Shown one piece after another: positions 26,505 to 35,234 of a DNA stretch of 64,000 bases. Under the pieces are notes generated by a model that was not told where the DNA came from, ran no database searches, and saw only the letters and a program-made list of their open reading frames with translations. Position 1 is the first letter of the stretch. Each line of letters starts with the position of its first letter. The DNA comes from Rhodocaloribacter sp964552015 (GTDB lineage Bacteria > Bacteroidota > Rhodothermia > Rhodothermales > ISCAR-4553), in the NCBI GenBank assembly GCA_964552015.1, contig CAZKFR010000008.1:16514-80513 (forward strand), given 5' to 3'. Both the position numbers and the translations under genes were made by a program.

Positions 26505-27812
26505 TCAACCGAGTTTCCGCTTGACGAACCAGCGTTCTCCAAAGTTGACGTTGAGACCGACACGAACGAACCGGTCGCGGATGAGTCCGCGGTCGGTCGT
26601 GCCGCGCGTGCCTACCTCCAGGTTTAGATCAATCCGCGTGCCGGGATGCATCGTGGGCAGGCTCAACCCACCCGTCACGGCCAGGGTGCGGATCGTTACG
26701 TCCGGCAACGGAGACGCATACGAGGCGTCGTAATAAAAGCCGAGCCGGTAGGCCGTGCGACGCAGGAAAGAAGCATTGAAGTCACGGCCGGCCGGAAAAT
26801 ATTCAATTCCTCCGGAAAAACGCCAGCGGTCGCGGAGCGTAAGCCCGGCGTCGGGGTCATAGCCGGGGAAGTCGAACGTGCTTTCGAACTGGCTCCAGGG
26901 CTCGTAGCGACCGTCGAGCAGGAACGTCCAGCGGCTGTCGGTCTGGTACGAGACGCCCAGTGCCACGCCGTAGGGTAGGGAGACGTCCCCGGATCGATCG
27001 CCGGCGAGGGTGTCCGGCTCGGCCTGGCCCAGGGCCAGGGTGGGGACCCGCTTGCCGGTCAGCGTCGTCGGCAGGGTGAAGGTGGCGCCGAAGGCCAGTT
27101 GATCGGCCGGACGGAGCAGGTTGGGCAGGCGTACCAGCACGCCGGCGGTGCCGTTGACGCCGTGGAGCCGCGTGGCGCTGGCGACGGTGGCGGTCTGGTA
27201 GAACCCACTGGCGAAGCGCGTCTCACGCCGCTGTTCGAGGATGCCGAAGATCCAGTTGGCCTGCAGGCCAACGGCCACGTTCGGGTTGATCTGCCAGCCC
27301 AGGCCCCCGGTGACCTGCTGCAGGCCGCCGCCCCCGGTGTGCTGGATCGTGAAGGGGACCTCGTCGTCGTCGGGCGGTGACAGCGTGCCTTCCTCCTGAA
27401 CGCGGTAGTTCACTCGGGTGTACGGTACGTAGGCCAGCCCGAGGCCGAGCTTCTGGGACTTCAGGGGGAAGCCCACATGGATGCCGTTGAGCGCGCTGGA
27501 GACCAGCCGGCTCCGGGCGTCGGAAGCGTCTGTCATCGTGAGGTTCTCGTACAGCAGTCCCCCGGATACGCGGGTGAGAACCCGGGCGCCCCAGGAAGCC
27601 GGGTTGCTCAGGTTGACGGCGCCAAAGGACGGGAAGCCTGTGCCGCCACCGCCCATCGCCTGCAACTGAGAAGAGGGAAACTGCCGCAACTCGCCCAACC
27701 CGAAGCGGGAGTACACGGAGCCATCGCCGGTTTGCTGGGCGTGGGATGAGAACGACAGCCACGGAGCGAAAAGCAGCAGACTCAGGACGCGAAGAGCGTT
27801 CGAATACGTCAT
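26505..27812 (-). CDS. Outer-membrane beta-barrel protein (FadL-like)
   Basis: 435 residues with a signal peptide (VLSLLLFAPWLSFSSHAQ) and a mature part starting GDGSVYSRFGLGELRQF. Features such as AMGGGGTGFPSFGAVNLSNPASWG, then repeated amphipathic strands and a terminal aromatic strand (GLNVNFGERWFVKRKL), resemble FadL/OmpP1-type transport barrels common in Bacteroidota. The transported substrate is unknown. It sits between a DUF4270 lipoprotein and a TPR protein on the same strand; the three may form one envelope operon. Confidence 0.8.
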   Translation of the reverse strand: MTYSNALRVLSLLLFAPWLSFSSHAQQTGDGSVYSRFGLGELRQFPSSQLQAMGGGGTGFPSFGAVNLSNPASWGARVLTRVSGGLLYENLTMTDASDARSRLVSSALNGIHVGFPLKSQKLGLGLAYVPYTRVNYRVQEEGTLSPPDDDEVPFTIQHTGGGGLQQVTGGLGWQINPNVAVGLQANWIFGILEQRRETRFASGFYQTATVASATRLHGVNGTAGVLVRLPNLLRPADQLAFGATFTLPTTLTGKRVPTLALGQAEPDTLAGDRSGDVSLPYGVALGVSYQTDSRWTFLLDGRYEPWSQFESTFDFPGYDPDAGLTLRDRWRFSGGIEYFPAGRDFNASFLRRTAYRLGFYYDASYASPLPDVTIRTLAVTGGLSLPTMHPGTRIDLNLEVGTRGTTDRGLIRDRFVRVGLNVNFGERWFVKRKLG

Positions 27813-27862
27813 GGGAGTATGCAGAAGGTAGGAAGGAGCCACCAGATGGGGCAACGAACGAA

Positions 27863-29059
27863 CTAGTTGTCGGGTGGGCTCAGGGTCAGGATCAGTTCCG
27901 GGCTTTCCGTCGAATCCATCGGGCCGTACAGGAGGAGCGCGTCGATGGTGTTGTTCTCGACAGGGAAGCCGAGGCGGAACCGGTCGATCAGGTCTTCGCC
28001 GAGCGTCAGGCGCTGAAGGATGCTCCGGATGTCGGCATTCTCGAACACCAGCCGGCCGGCGTCGTCCATCGAAGCCCGTGCGATTTCCTGGATCAGGTCG
28101 TCCGGCGTGATGGCGAAGAGCGAAACTTCACCGGGCGTGGGGCGGACAAAGCCGGCGGTTTCCGACTGCAGTGCGAGCGTATCGACCGGGAAGACGAGAC
28201 GGGCGCGGTGGACGGCATGATCCGCTACACCGTCGGCGCGCAAGTCGAAACGCACCTGCACGTTGAGACCGCTGCCGTCCTGCATGAGTAGCCGGTTCGG
28301 TCCCACGTCCGGCAGGCCCGAACGGGCAATCCCGGTACCGGTCTTCCCCGCCAGGAACGACACCGACGTGCCGCCCGACGTCGCCACGAGACGAAAACCC
28401 GAGGATCGGAAGCCCAGCACGGTGTTTCCCGAGCGCCAGGCCAGTTTGAACCCGTGAAAATCGTCGTTGAAGGTAGTAGCGCGAAGGCGTGCGTCGTTCT
28501 CCGAGATCCAGGCGTCCGGGAGGGCCACGGTGATCAAGGAGTCTCGCGCGTGGACCTCGAACTCGGTGATCGGATCCGGAGCGGCGGCCAGCGTGGTATC
28601 GGCAAGGAAGGTGGTGGCATCCCAGGCCTCGAGCACGTCGTAGAGAGCCAGCGTGACCGGTGCGGTCGTGTCACCGTAGACGTAGTCGAGGACGAGTTGC
28701 AGCGATGCCTCGGTTACCTGGCCATCCCGGAAGCCCTCGGGGATGGCCGAGGGGGCGATGAAATCCACGTAGCCTGTCGCGCTGGTGGTCCCCAGCAGGG
28801 GATCGTCGACCTGCCCTGCCAGCGCGCGGGGAATGACGGACGACGTGCCGGTGAAATCCCGGACCTCCTCGTTGGACATGTCGCCGGGACGGACCACGGT
28901 GACCGTAGGCTGGGTGTTGTCGGCACCGACGAGGTCCAGACCCACGCTGGAGGGGTCCTCGCAGGCAGCGAGTACGAGAATCGACGGCACGCAGACGGCT
29001 ACCAGGAGGAGACGATACGTCTTCGGCACAGGCTTCGTGGTTGGGTTTGGTTCAGGCAT
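27863..29059 (-). CDS. DUF4270-like lipoprotein
   Basis: 398 residues. The N-terminal signal ends in a canonical lipobox (LVLAAC, followed by EDPSSVGLDLVG), placing it as a lipoprotein; the CxDPSSVGLDL start is the typical DUF4270 opening. The rest is beta-rich, with DNTQPTVTVV, GYVDFIAPS and a C-terminal LILTLSPP strand. In Bacteroidota this family often neighbours a short glycogen/starch-synthase gene, as it does here. Function unknown. Confidence 0.82.
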   Translation of the reverse strand: MPEPNPTTKPVPKTYRLLLVAVCVPSILVLAACEDPSSVGLDLVGADNTQPTVTVVRPGDMSNEEVRDFTGTSSVIPRALAGQVDDPLLGTTSATGYVDFIAPSAIPEGFRDGQVTEASLQLVLDYVYGDTTAPVTLALYDVLEAWDATTFLADTTLAAAPDPITEFEVHARDSLITVALPDAWISENDARLRATTFNDDFHGFKLAWRSGNTVLGFRSSGFRLVATSGGTSVSFLAGKTGTGIARSGLPDVGPNRLLMQDGSGLNVQVRFDLRADGVADHAVHRARLVFPVDTLALQSETAGFVRPTPGEVSLFAITPDDLIQEIARASMDDAGRLVFENADIRSILQRLTLGEDLIDRFRLGFPVENNTIDALLLYGPMDSTESPELILTLSPPDN

Positions 29060-29123
29060 GGCGTACGGGGATCCGCCAGAGAACGGATGAAGGTGGGTGC
29101 TTCGTATGTGGGGCGGGGATAGT

Positions 29124-29154
29124 AAAAACCCCACGCGACGAACGTCGATGGGGT
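29124..29154 (-). terminator. Rho-independent terminator after the glycogen-synthase-like gene
   Basis: ACCCCA (29128-29133) pairs with TGGGGT (29149-29154), extended by CGACG/CGTCG-type pairing inside. On the minus strand the stem is followed by five Ts (29124-29128). It separates the synthase-like gene (stop at 29200) from the DUF4270 gene (start 29059). A plus-strand role is unlikely because there is only CTTTAC beyond. Confidence 0.75.
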
Positions 29155-29199
29155 CTTTACAGGAAACGGGGGATGTATGCCGGCCCGTGTCGTCAGGTT

Positions 29200-29967
29200 T
29201 CAGGCGGGTACGCCGTTTAGCACCTGTTCGTAGAGGGTCATGGCCTGTTCAGCCATTTCTTCATGTTCGCCCTCGAAACGGGGGGCGTTGCCCTCGGGCG
29301 TGAGCGAGGGGGGGTAGATGACCATGTCCGCGTGGGCCAGACCCATGTCCACCGGCGATTTATCCAGCAAGGCCTCGGGGAGCCCCAGTTTGCTCAGATG
29401 CTCTTCCGTGAAGCGGGCCTCGAAATCGACCTCCTGGGGCGTATAGACGATCTTGGCATCCTGGAACAACGGATCCCCGGCGTATTCGGTACGGAGGAGC
29501 CAGGGCAGGAGGCCACTGATCCAGCCCATGGCATGAACGATGGCGGGCGACCAGCCCAGCGACCGCGTCGTTTCCAGCACGCCCCGGCCAAAGAAAAGCG
29601 CCCGCTCCAGGTTGTCCGGAAAGAGTTTGCCCTGCTTGTCGGTGAAGATGCCCTTCCGCTTGAACAGGTGGTTGTTGTCCATGAAATAGACCTGCAAGCG
29701 CTGCCCGGGTATCGAAGCGACTTTGACCTTGAGAACCTCTTTTTCTTCTCCCAGCGGAATCTCGGCGCCCGAAAGCCGGATGACTTCATGCAGGCGGTTT
29801 TTACGCTCGCTGACGGTCCCGTATCGCGGCATCATGATGCGCGTCTCATACGAACCGGTCTCGTGGAGTCGCGCAGGCAGGGCGCAAGCCAGTTCGGCGA
29901 GTTCTGTTCCTTTGATGAAGGGGGCAACCTCACCCGATACAAAGAGGGTCCTCATAGCGTTCGTCAT
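29200..29967 (-). CDS. Short glycogen/starch-synthase-like protein (GT5 N-terminal domain only)
   Basis: 255 residues from ATG 29967; ATG 29955 (MRTLFVSGEVAPF) is equally possible. It matches the N-terminal Rossmann domain of GT5 starch/glycogen synthases (VSGEVAPFIK, PRYGTVSERKNRLHEV, VYFMDNNHLFKRKGIF, VHAMGWISGLLPWLL, KIVYTPQEVDFEARF), but the C-terminal domain that completes the GT-B fold is absent and the ADP-glucose loop KTGG is replaced by KGTE. This truncated form is the usual Bacteroidota version, not a broken gene. Glycogen synthesis by itself is doubtful. It neighbours the DUF4270 lipoprotein, while glgC lies 5 kb away. Confidence 0.82.
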   Translation of the reverse strand: MTNAMRTLFVSGEVAPFIKGTELAELACALPARLHETGSYETRIMMPRYGTVSERKNRLHEVIRLSGAEIPLGEEKEVLKVKVASIPGQRLQVYFMDNNHLFKRKGIFTDKQGKLFPDNLERALFFGRGVLETTRSLGWSPAIVHAMGWISGLLPWLLRTEYAGDPLFQDAKIVYTPQEVDFEARFTEEHLSKLGLPEALLDKSPVDMGLAHADMVIYPPSLTPEGNAPRFEGEHEEMAEQAMTLYEQVLNGVPA

Positions 29968-30385
29968 GCTTGTGCTGCTTTGGTTTGTGGGCATGATCCG
30001 GCACGTGGGCACCGCACCGGACCCGTTGCATTACGTGGAACCGTTCGTCCTGACCGACAGGGGCGGGGAGGCGAAGACGACGGTTTGACGTCAGATAAAA
30101 CAAACCTTAAAATTTAAAAAGATAGGAGTGGATTTTCAAGGGTTGGAGCGGGTTTCGAGGTCGGTACGGGTCGTGGGCCGGACGGCGTACGAAGGCAGAC
30201 CCCGGAGTGGGGCCGTTATTGTGCCGGAAAACAAAGCACATCCACCGAAAGTTCCTTGCCGGGGGTCCCGGAAGAGCCGTTATTGCAAAGAAAAAACGGG
30301 ATCGCCCCCCGCCGACAAACCTGTTCGGCGCCCGTGCGTACGTGAAAGGCAAAGAGGGCATTCACAGGGGTTGCGGGGAATACCG
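29968..30385. promoter_or_regulatory. Divergent intergenic region with AT-rich patch
   Basis: About 420 bases between the glycogen-synthase-like gene (minus) and the DCC-family gene (plus). An AT-rich stretch at about 30090-30125 (AACAAACCTTAAAATTTAAA) is the probable promoter zone for the minus-strand gene. The remainder to 30385 reads open in several frames but resembles no family. No RNA gene or repeat was seen. Confidence 0.4.
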
Positions 30386-30904
30386 ATGGTACACACCGAA
30401 GATCATAACGACGATCTGGATCGCCTGCTGGCCGACCATGCCATCGTGCTTTTCGATGGGGTCTGCAACCTGTGCAACACCTCGGTCAACTTCATCATCG
30501 ACCACGATCCGGACGGTTATTTCAAGTTCGCACCGTTGCAGTCGGACATCGGGCAGCGACTTCTTCGAAGGTGCGGCGTCGAGGGGGACGGGTTAGATAG
30601 CATCGTCCTGATCGAAGGCGAACGGGCCTACCACCGCTCCGCGGCTGCCCTGCGCATTGCCCGGCGGCTCCGGGGGGTATGGTCGTGGCTCTACGGGTTG
30701 CTCATCGTACCCCGTCCGATCCGGGATCGAGTTTACGACTGGGTGGCGCGGCACCGCTATCGATGGTTCGGTCGCACGGATCAGTGCCGGATCCCCACCC
30801 CGGAATTGCGGAGGCGCTTTCTGGACTACACGCCTGTCTCCGTCGGCCAGGTCAACGAGGAGCCTGCTCCGTCTGCTTCTGAAGGAGCTCGAAGTAGCGT
30901 TTGA
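30386..30904 (+). CDS. DCC-family (DUF393) thiol-disulfide oxidoreductase-like protein
   Basis: 172 residues from ATG 30386. The family signature DGVCNLCN is near residue 22, giving the CxxC pair, followed by the thioredoxin-like FIIDHDPDGYFKFAPLQS segment and the conserved C-terminal region RDRVYDWVARHRYRWFG. Predicted to act in thiol redox chemistry, but no member of this exact type has a defined role. Its 3' end overlaps the 3' end of the convergent DUF4175-like gene by 53 bases. The open frame upstream of 30386 is not conserved. Confidence 0.85.
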   Translation: MVHTEDHNDDLDRLLADHAIVLFDGVCNLCNTSVNFIIDHDPDGYFKFAPLQSDIGQRLLRRCGVEGDGLDSIVLIEGERAYHRSAAALRIARRLRGVWSWLYGLLIVPRPIRDRVYDWVARHRYRWFGRTDQCRIPTPELRRRFLDYTPVSVGQVNEEPAPSASEGARSSV

Positions 30905-33900
30905 TCAGTTCCTCGTAGTCCGGCGCGTAGCCGCTTTCCAGCGCGCGGATAAGGTCACGACGCAGTTTTTCCGCCTTTTCTTCCGGTGTCAATTCCTCCG
31001 GACTCGTGCGCAGGACATCCTCGCCGGAACGGCTTTCCCGTCGTTTCTCTTTGCCGCGTTCCTGCAGGGAGCGGGTTGCGTCGAGCAGTCGGGTGAGGAT
31101 CTGTTGCTGCCGCTCGATGGTGCGCCGGTTGACGCGCTGCTGCTGCAATTCCCGGATCGTCTCTTCCATCTGTTCCGCAATGCGGTTCAGGTCGCCGAGA
31201 ACCTCGTTCTGGAACTGGCGATTGCGACTCATCTCCTTGAGTTGATTGCGGATCTGTTCCTGCTGGCCCGCCAGCTGGCGTAACCGCTCCTCCATATCCT
31301 GCGAGAGGCGGTTGCCCTGCAGGTCATTGAGCAGTTGCTGGATCTGCTCGTTGAGTTGTTGCTGCTGCCCGGCCATCTGTTGTAACTGCTGGATCATCTG
31401 CTGCATGGACATGTTACCCGAGGCGCCGGACATCGAATTCATCATCTGGTTGAGCAGGTCCGATAGCAACAGGGCTAGCTCGTTCAGGTGGGTCATGGCC
31501 CCTTTCTGGTGTCCGCTGGCGCGCTGGGCCACGCGGTCCGAGAGGGACTCCGTGGCCGCACTCATCTCGCGCAGCGCCTCGCCGGCGTGTTGTTGCACGG
31601 AGCGGGTCATCTGCGGGATGGTTTTGGCCAGCGCGTGCAGGGAGTCGGTCACCACGGAAAGGCCCTCGTTGAGGGCTACCTGTTCCTGGGCGAGTTCGCG
31701 GAGCTGGGGACTGTCGGCCGAGAGACCACGCACGCGGGCGCGAAGGGTCTCCTGTTGCTCCGAGAGCAGGAGTACGTCGTTGAGGGCACGCCGCAGGCCG
31801 GACATGTTCATCTGCATCTGCTGCCCCTGCATGTTTTCCTGCATCTGCTGGAGTTGTTGCTGGAGCTGCTGGAGCTGTTGCTGGAGTTGCTGCTGGCCCT
31901 GGCGTGCTTGCTGAAGCTCGTTCTGGCGCAGTTGCTCCGCGTTCTGCTGCATCTGCTGGGGCAACTGCTTCTGCTGGAGCTGTTGCTGGAGTTGTTGCAT
32001 CTGCTGGGACGGCGCGTGCTTCACCTCCTGCATCTGCTCGCGGAGCTCGTTCAGCTTTTCCTGAAGGGCCTCCATGTCCCGGCGGGCCTGCTCCTGTTCG
32101 CGGGCCAGCTTCTCGCGGGCTTCCGCGTTTTCACCCTCGTCCGGGGAGTCCTCGTTGTTCTGCTCGCCGGTCGGAGCCTGTTCGTCGGAGGAGGATGGAC
32201 GTTGCTGACCGGCACGCTCGTCTTCGCCGGCCGGGTCGGAGGTGTTCTCGATCGTTTCGCCCGGTTCATCCTCTTCCGCCTGGTTTTCCTTACCCTTTTC
32301 TCCCTCGTTATCCGGACTCTCCTGTGTATCGTCCCGATTCTTTGCGTCGTCGCCCTTCTCGTCAGGGTTCTCTTCCAGCAGGGCGCCCGTTTCCTCGGCC
32401 AGGCGTTCCTCCTGCCGGGCCAGTTCCTCGGCCCGGCGTGCTATTTCCTCGAGGTTCTTCTGAACCCGCAGCTGTTTGAACAACTCGAGGGTGCGTTCCA
32501 GGCGGTGCCGGTACTGGTCTTCGTTGAACTGGAAATTATCCAGGGCCTGTTGCAGCTGCTGGAGGTTCATCTCCTGCATGGCTTCCTGGAGTTGCTTCAG
32601 CGCCTCCATCAGTTCGGGACTGTTGATCTCGCGTGCCACTTCCTGTAGCTCACGGTACATCTCCAGGGTCTCCTCACTGACGAGGCTGTTTTCCTCCATC
32701 ATGGAGGTCGTCTCTTCGATGCGCCGGGTCAGGTCTTCGACCCGTTGCTCGAGCTGTTCCTGGCGTTGCTGCAGGCGTTCGAGTTGCTGCTGGTCTTCCC
32801 AGCTGGCCTCGGGTTTGCGGCGCAACTCATCCCGGAGTTCGTCGAACTGTTCGCGGACGGTTTCAGCCTCTTCACGCAGGGATTCCAGCGTTTCCTCGAC
32901 ACCTTCTTCGAGCTCGTCGAGTTGGCGGTATTGCTCGGCCAGCGAAGGAAAGCGGAGGCGATGCGCCGGCGTCCGGGCCGATTTGTAGCCCGCTACGGTG
33001 TCGTTGTCCCAGACGGCCACGTAATACTCGACGACGTCACCCGGTACGAGGTCGAGCCCGGTCGTGCCTGGCAGGTCCCAGGGGAAGAGGATTTCCTGGT
33101 CGAGCTGACGGCGGTCGTTCAGCGGGAGGTCCAGGGAGGAGAACGTCGTCTGGGGTTCACCGAAGCGGCGCTCGGCGAGCCGGTAGAAGAGGCGCAGCCG
33201 GGCGAAGCCGAAGTCGTCGGTGATGCGTAGCCGGAGGGTGGTATGGCGTTGTTCGCTGAGTTCGGCCAGCGGCTCGGGCTCGAGAAGGACGATGGCCGGC
33301 GGGGCGTCGGAGAGCAGCTTGAGGCGGTACTGAATCGGGTCCTGATTTTCCACGCCCTCGACGGAGTGGAGCAGGATCTGGTAGGTGCCCTCGCGCTGCA
33401 ACGTGAAGTGCCCGGAAGCCGTCGGTCCGTCGAGCGCGAGCGTGTCCAGGGTGCCGTCGTCGAAGCGAAGGTAGGCCTCGGCCACGCGGGCCCCGCCCAC
33501 GGTGACAGCAACGTCCACCTCGGTCCCCGGGAGCGCGGTCACGTCGCCGGCGTTGGGTTCGAGGCGTTGCGGCGGGATGGCCGTGTAGGCGGGGAAGGTG
33601 AGCTGGACCTGGAGACCGCGCACGAGCGGGCGCTCGATCAGGGTGGCGCGAAACCAGGGGCTCGCCACGGGGCCGGCCACGGCCCGGTACAGGAGGTCGC
33701 GCCGGAGGTTGACCACCGTATGCCGGAAGGCACCGGACGAGTCGGCCTGCAGGGGCACCGGCGTGATGGCCTCTTCGTCGGGATGGCGCAGTTCGAGGGT
33801 GAGACGATCGGGGTGGGTGGTGCCTTCCACCTGCACGGCCACGTCGAGCGAGGCACCGCGGATCAGCGCCACATCGCCGGGAAGGACGTGCAGCACGAAG

Positions 33901-34502
33901 GGGGCCGGCTTCTGAAACGCAACGCCGGGCGAGAGCAGGCGTTTCGAGGCGTCCATGAAGGTCGAGGGAGCCGCCAGGACGAACACCAGCAGCGCCAGCA
34001 CGGGCAGCGCGGCCATACGGGAGGCCCGTCGCGCTCGGTCGAAGGTTTCGATTCGTTCGAAGGGAACCCGTGCCACCTGCTCGGAAAGCATGCGCACGGC
34101 CCGGTCCAGCAGGGACGGGGGCGCCTCGCTGTGACGACCCTCGGCCAGGTGCAGGAGGTTGACCAGTCGGTCCCCCACTTCCGGGTACGCCGTGCCGATG
34201 CGCCGGGCCACGTGTTCTTCCGAAAGGCCGGGCAACAGGCCCGTCAGGCGGAGAAGAGGAACCAGCAGGAAATACACGAAGAGCGCGCCCAGGAGCAGTA
34301 CCCCCAGCCAGAAGAGGATCGAGCGGGGCGTCACGTCCAGCCAGAAGCCGGCTTCCAGCGCCACGACCACGACCCAGTAGGCCGAAATCGCCCCGAGCAG
34401 CAGGATCAGACCGAAAGCCATCTCCGCCAGGGTGATCCGACGCAGGACCCCGTGCAGGCGCTGACGTAGTTGATCGACGAGTTGACGGGTTTGCTCGCTC
34501 AT
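30852..34502 (-). CDS. DUF4175-like membrane protein with long Gln/Glu-rich coiled coil
   Basis: 1,216 residues from ATG 34502. Two transmembrane helices lie near the N-terminus (FGLILLLGAISAYWVVVVAL and ILFWLGVLLLGALFVYFLL) and a third near residue 170 (ALPVLALLVFVLAA). A long beta-rich periplasmic-type region follows (about 190-560), then about 600 residues of coiled coil very rich in Q, E and R, including runs such as QMQQLQQQLQQKQLPQQ and an acidic spacer of about 100 residues (around 720-810). The layout matches the DUF4175-like family seen in Bacteroidota, often near vWA/BatA-type genes. Function unknown; a structural or mechanosensing role is only a guess. Confidence 0.82.
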   Translation of the reverse strand: MSEQTRQLVDQLRQRLHGVLRRITLAEMAFGLILLLGAISAYWVVVVALEAGFWLDVTPRSILFWLGVLLLGALFVYFLLVPLLRLTGLLPGLSEEHVARRIGTAYPEVGDRLVNLLHLAEGRHSEAPPSLLDRAVRMLSEQVARVPFERIETFDRARRASRMAALPVLALLVFVLAAPSTFMDASKRLLSPGVAFQKPAPFVLHVLPGDVALIRGASLDVAVQVEGTTHPDRLTLELRHPDEEAITPVPLQADSSGAFRHTVVNLRRDLLYRAVAGPVASPWFRATLIERPLVRGLQVQLTFPAYTAIPPQRLEPNAGDVTALPGTEVDVAVTVGGARVAEAYLRFDDGTLDTLALDGPTASGHFTLQREGTYQILLHSVEGVENQDPIQYRLKLLSDAPPAIVLLEPEPLAELSEQRHTTLRLRITDDFGFARLRLFYRLAERRFGEPQTTFSSLDLPLNDRRQLDQEILFPWDLPGTTGLDLVPGDVVEYYVAVWDNDTVAGYKSARTPAHRLRFPSLAEQYRQLDELEEGVEETLESLREEAETVREQFDELRDELRRKPEASWEDQQQLERLQQRQEQLEQRVEDLTRRIEETTSMMEENSLVSEETLEMYRELQEVAREINSPELMEALKQLQEAMQEMNLQQLQQALDNFQFNEDQYRHRLERTLELFKQLRVQKNLEEIARRAEELARQEERLAEETGALLEENPDEKGDDAKNRDDTQESPDNEGEKGKENQAEEDEPGETIENTSDPAGEDERAGQQRPSSSDEQAPTGEQNNEDSPDEGENAEAREKLAREQEQARRDMEALQEKLNELREQMQEVKHAPSQQMQQLQQQLQQKQLPQQMQQNAEQLRQNELQQARQGQQQLQQQLQQLQQQLQQMQENMQGQQMQMNMSGLRRALNDVLLLSEQQETLRARVRGLSADSPQLRELAQEQVALNEGLSVVTDSLHALAKTIPQMTRSVQQHAGEALREMSAATESLSDRVAQRASGHQKGAMTHLNELALLLSDLLNQMMNSMSGASGNMSMQQMIQQLQQMAGQQQQLNEQIQQLLNDLQGNRLSQDMEERLRQLAGQQEQIRNQLKEMSRNRQFQNEVLGDLNRIAEQMEETIRELQQQRVNRRTIERQQQILTRLLDATRSLQERGKEKRRESRSGEDVLRTSPEELTPEEKAEKLRRDLIRALESGYAPDYEELIKRYFELLQKQTEQAPR

Positions 34503-34596
34503 GAAGATGGGCCTCGAACCGTGACGATGACACCTTCGTGTACACGGCTCGCCGTGAGCGAGTTTCGCGGGGTACACCCGTTGCCCCTTCGCCGCT

Positions 34597-34893
34597 TCAG
34601 AGCAGCCAGGAGGCCAGCATCGCCACGATCTGGCCCAGCATCAGGATCACGATCAGAAGGATCTGCAGACCCGAGAAATGCCGGGGGGGCTCGAAGGCCC
34701 GCCGCATCTCTTTCACTTTGACGAACCCTGTCGTCTCGCTCTTGACGACGCTCCACAGGTTATAGGCCGTCGAGGCCAGAAGCCAGGCCGGATGGGCCTC
34801 CAGCAGGAGCACCAACACCAGGGCGAGCAACGAGAACACGATCGTGGTCCAGAACACGATGTGGGTGAGGTTTCGCTTGATGATCTGATGCAT
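34597..34893 (-). CDS. Small membrane protein, two helices, unknown
   Basis: 98 residues from ATG 34893 (MHQIIKRNL). Two hydrophobic segments, FWTTIVFSLLALVLVLLL and LQILLIVILMLGQIVAMLASWLL, flank a basic cytoplasmic-type loop (VVKSETTGFVKVKEMRRAFEPPRHF). I recognise no family. It lies 94 bases upstream of the DUF4175-like gene on the same strand, and may be cotranscribed with it. Confidence 0.6.
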   Translation of the reverse strand: MHQIIKRNLTHIVFWTTIVFSLLALVLVLLLEAHPAWLLASTAYNLWSVVKSETTGFVKVKEMRRAFEPPRHFSGLQILLIVILMLGQIVAMLASWLL

Positions 34894-35134
34894 CGGGGCG
34901 TACAACTTTCGTACGTGGTACGGCAGGATCAAACCGGTTGATCGGGGAGACCCTGCAGGGGCAGTCCGGCCCCCCGGTGCGGGGCCCTGTCGTCCGGCGC
35001 TGCTCGGGCGGTAGCGCGGCAGAGCAACCATACACGCCCCCGGAGCCAGGGAGATTCGATCCCGCAGGTGGATTCGGGGTTTTTTAGCAGACGGATAAAA
35101 CGATGCTTTTTCCGGTACGGCCTGTCCCGGCCTC

Positions 35135-35163
35135 TTGAACCCGGAAGAAATCCTTAGTACGTT
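35135..35163 (+). promoter_or_regulatory. Candidate promoter of glgC
   Basis: TTGAAC (35135-35140) and TACGTT (35158-35163) are spaced by 17 bases, a sigma70-like arrangement about 70 bases before the glgC start. By-eye match only. Confidence 0.25.
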
Positions 35164-35234
35164 CAGGCAGCCCGTGAAGGCGGTCCGGCAGGAGCGGGGC
35201 GGGAAAACGCTGCATTCACCCTACGACGTACGCG

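Noticed and set aside
31800..32080. CAG/CTG-like low-complexity tract resembling a tandem repeat or CRISPR-like array
   Set aside because: It is coding for the Gln-rich coil of the DUF4175-like protein; there are no regular spacers or constant repeat units.
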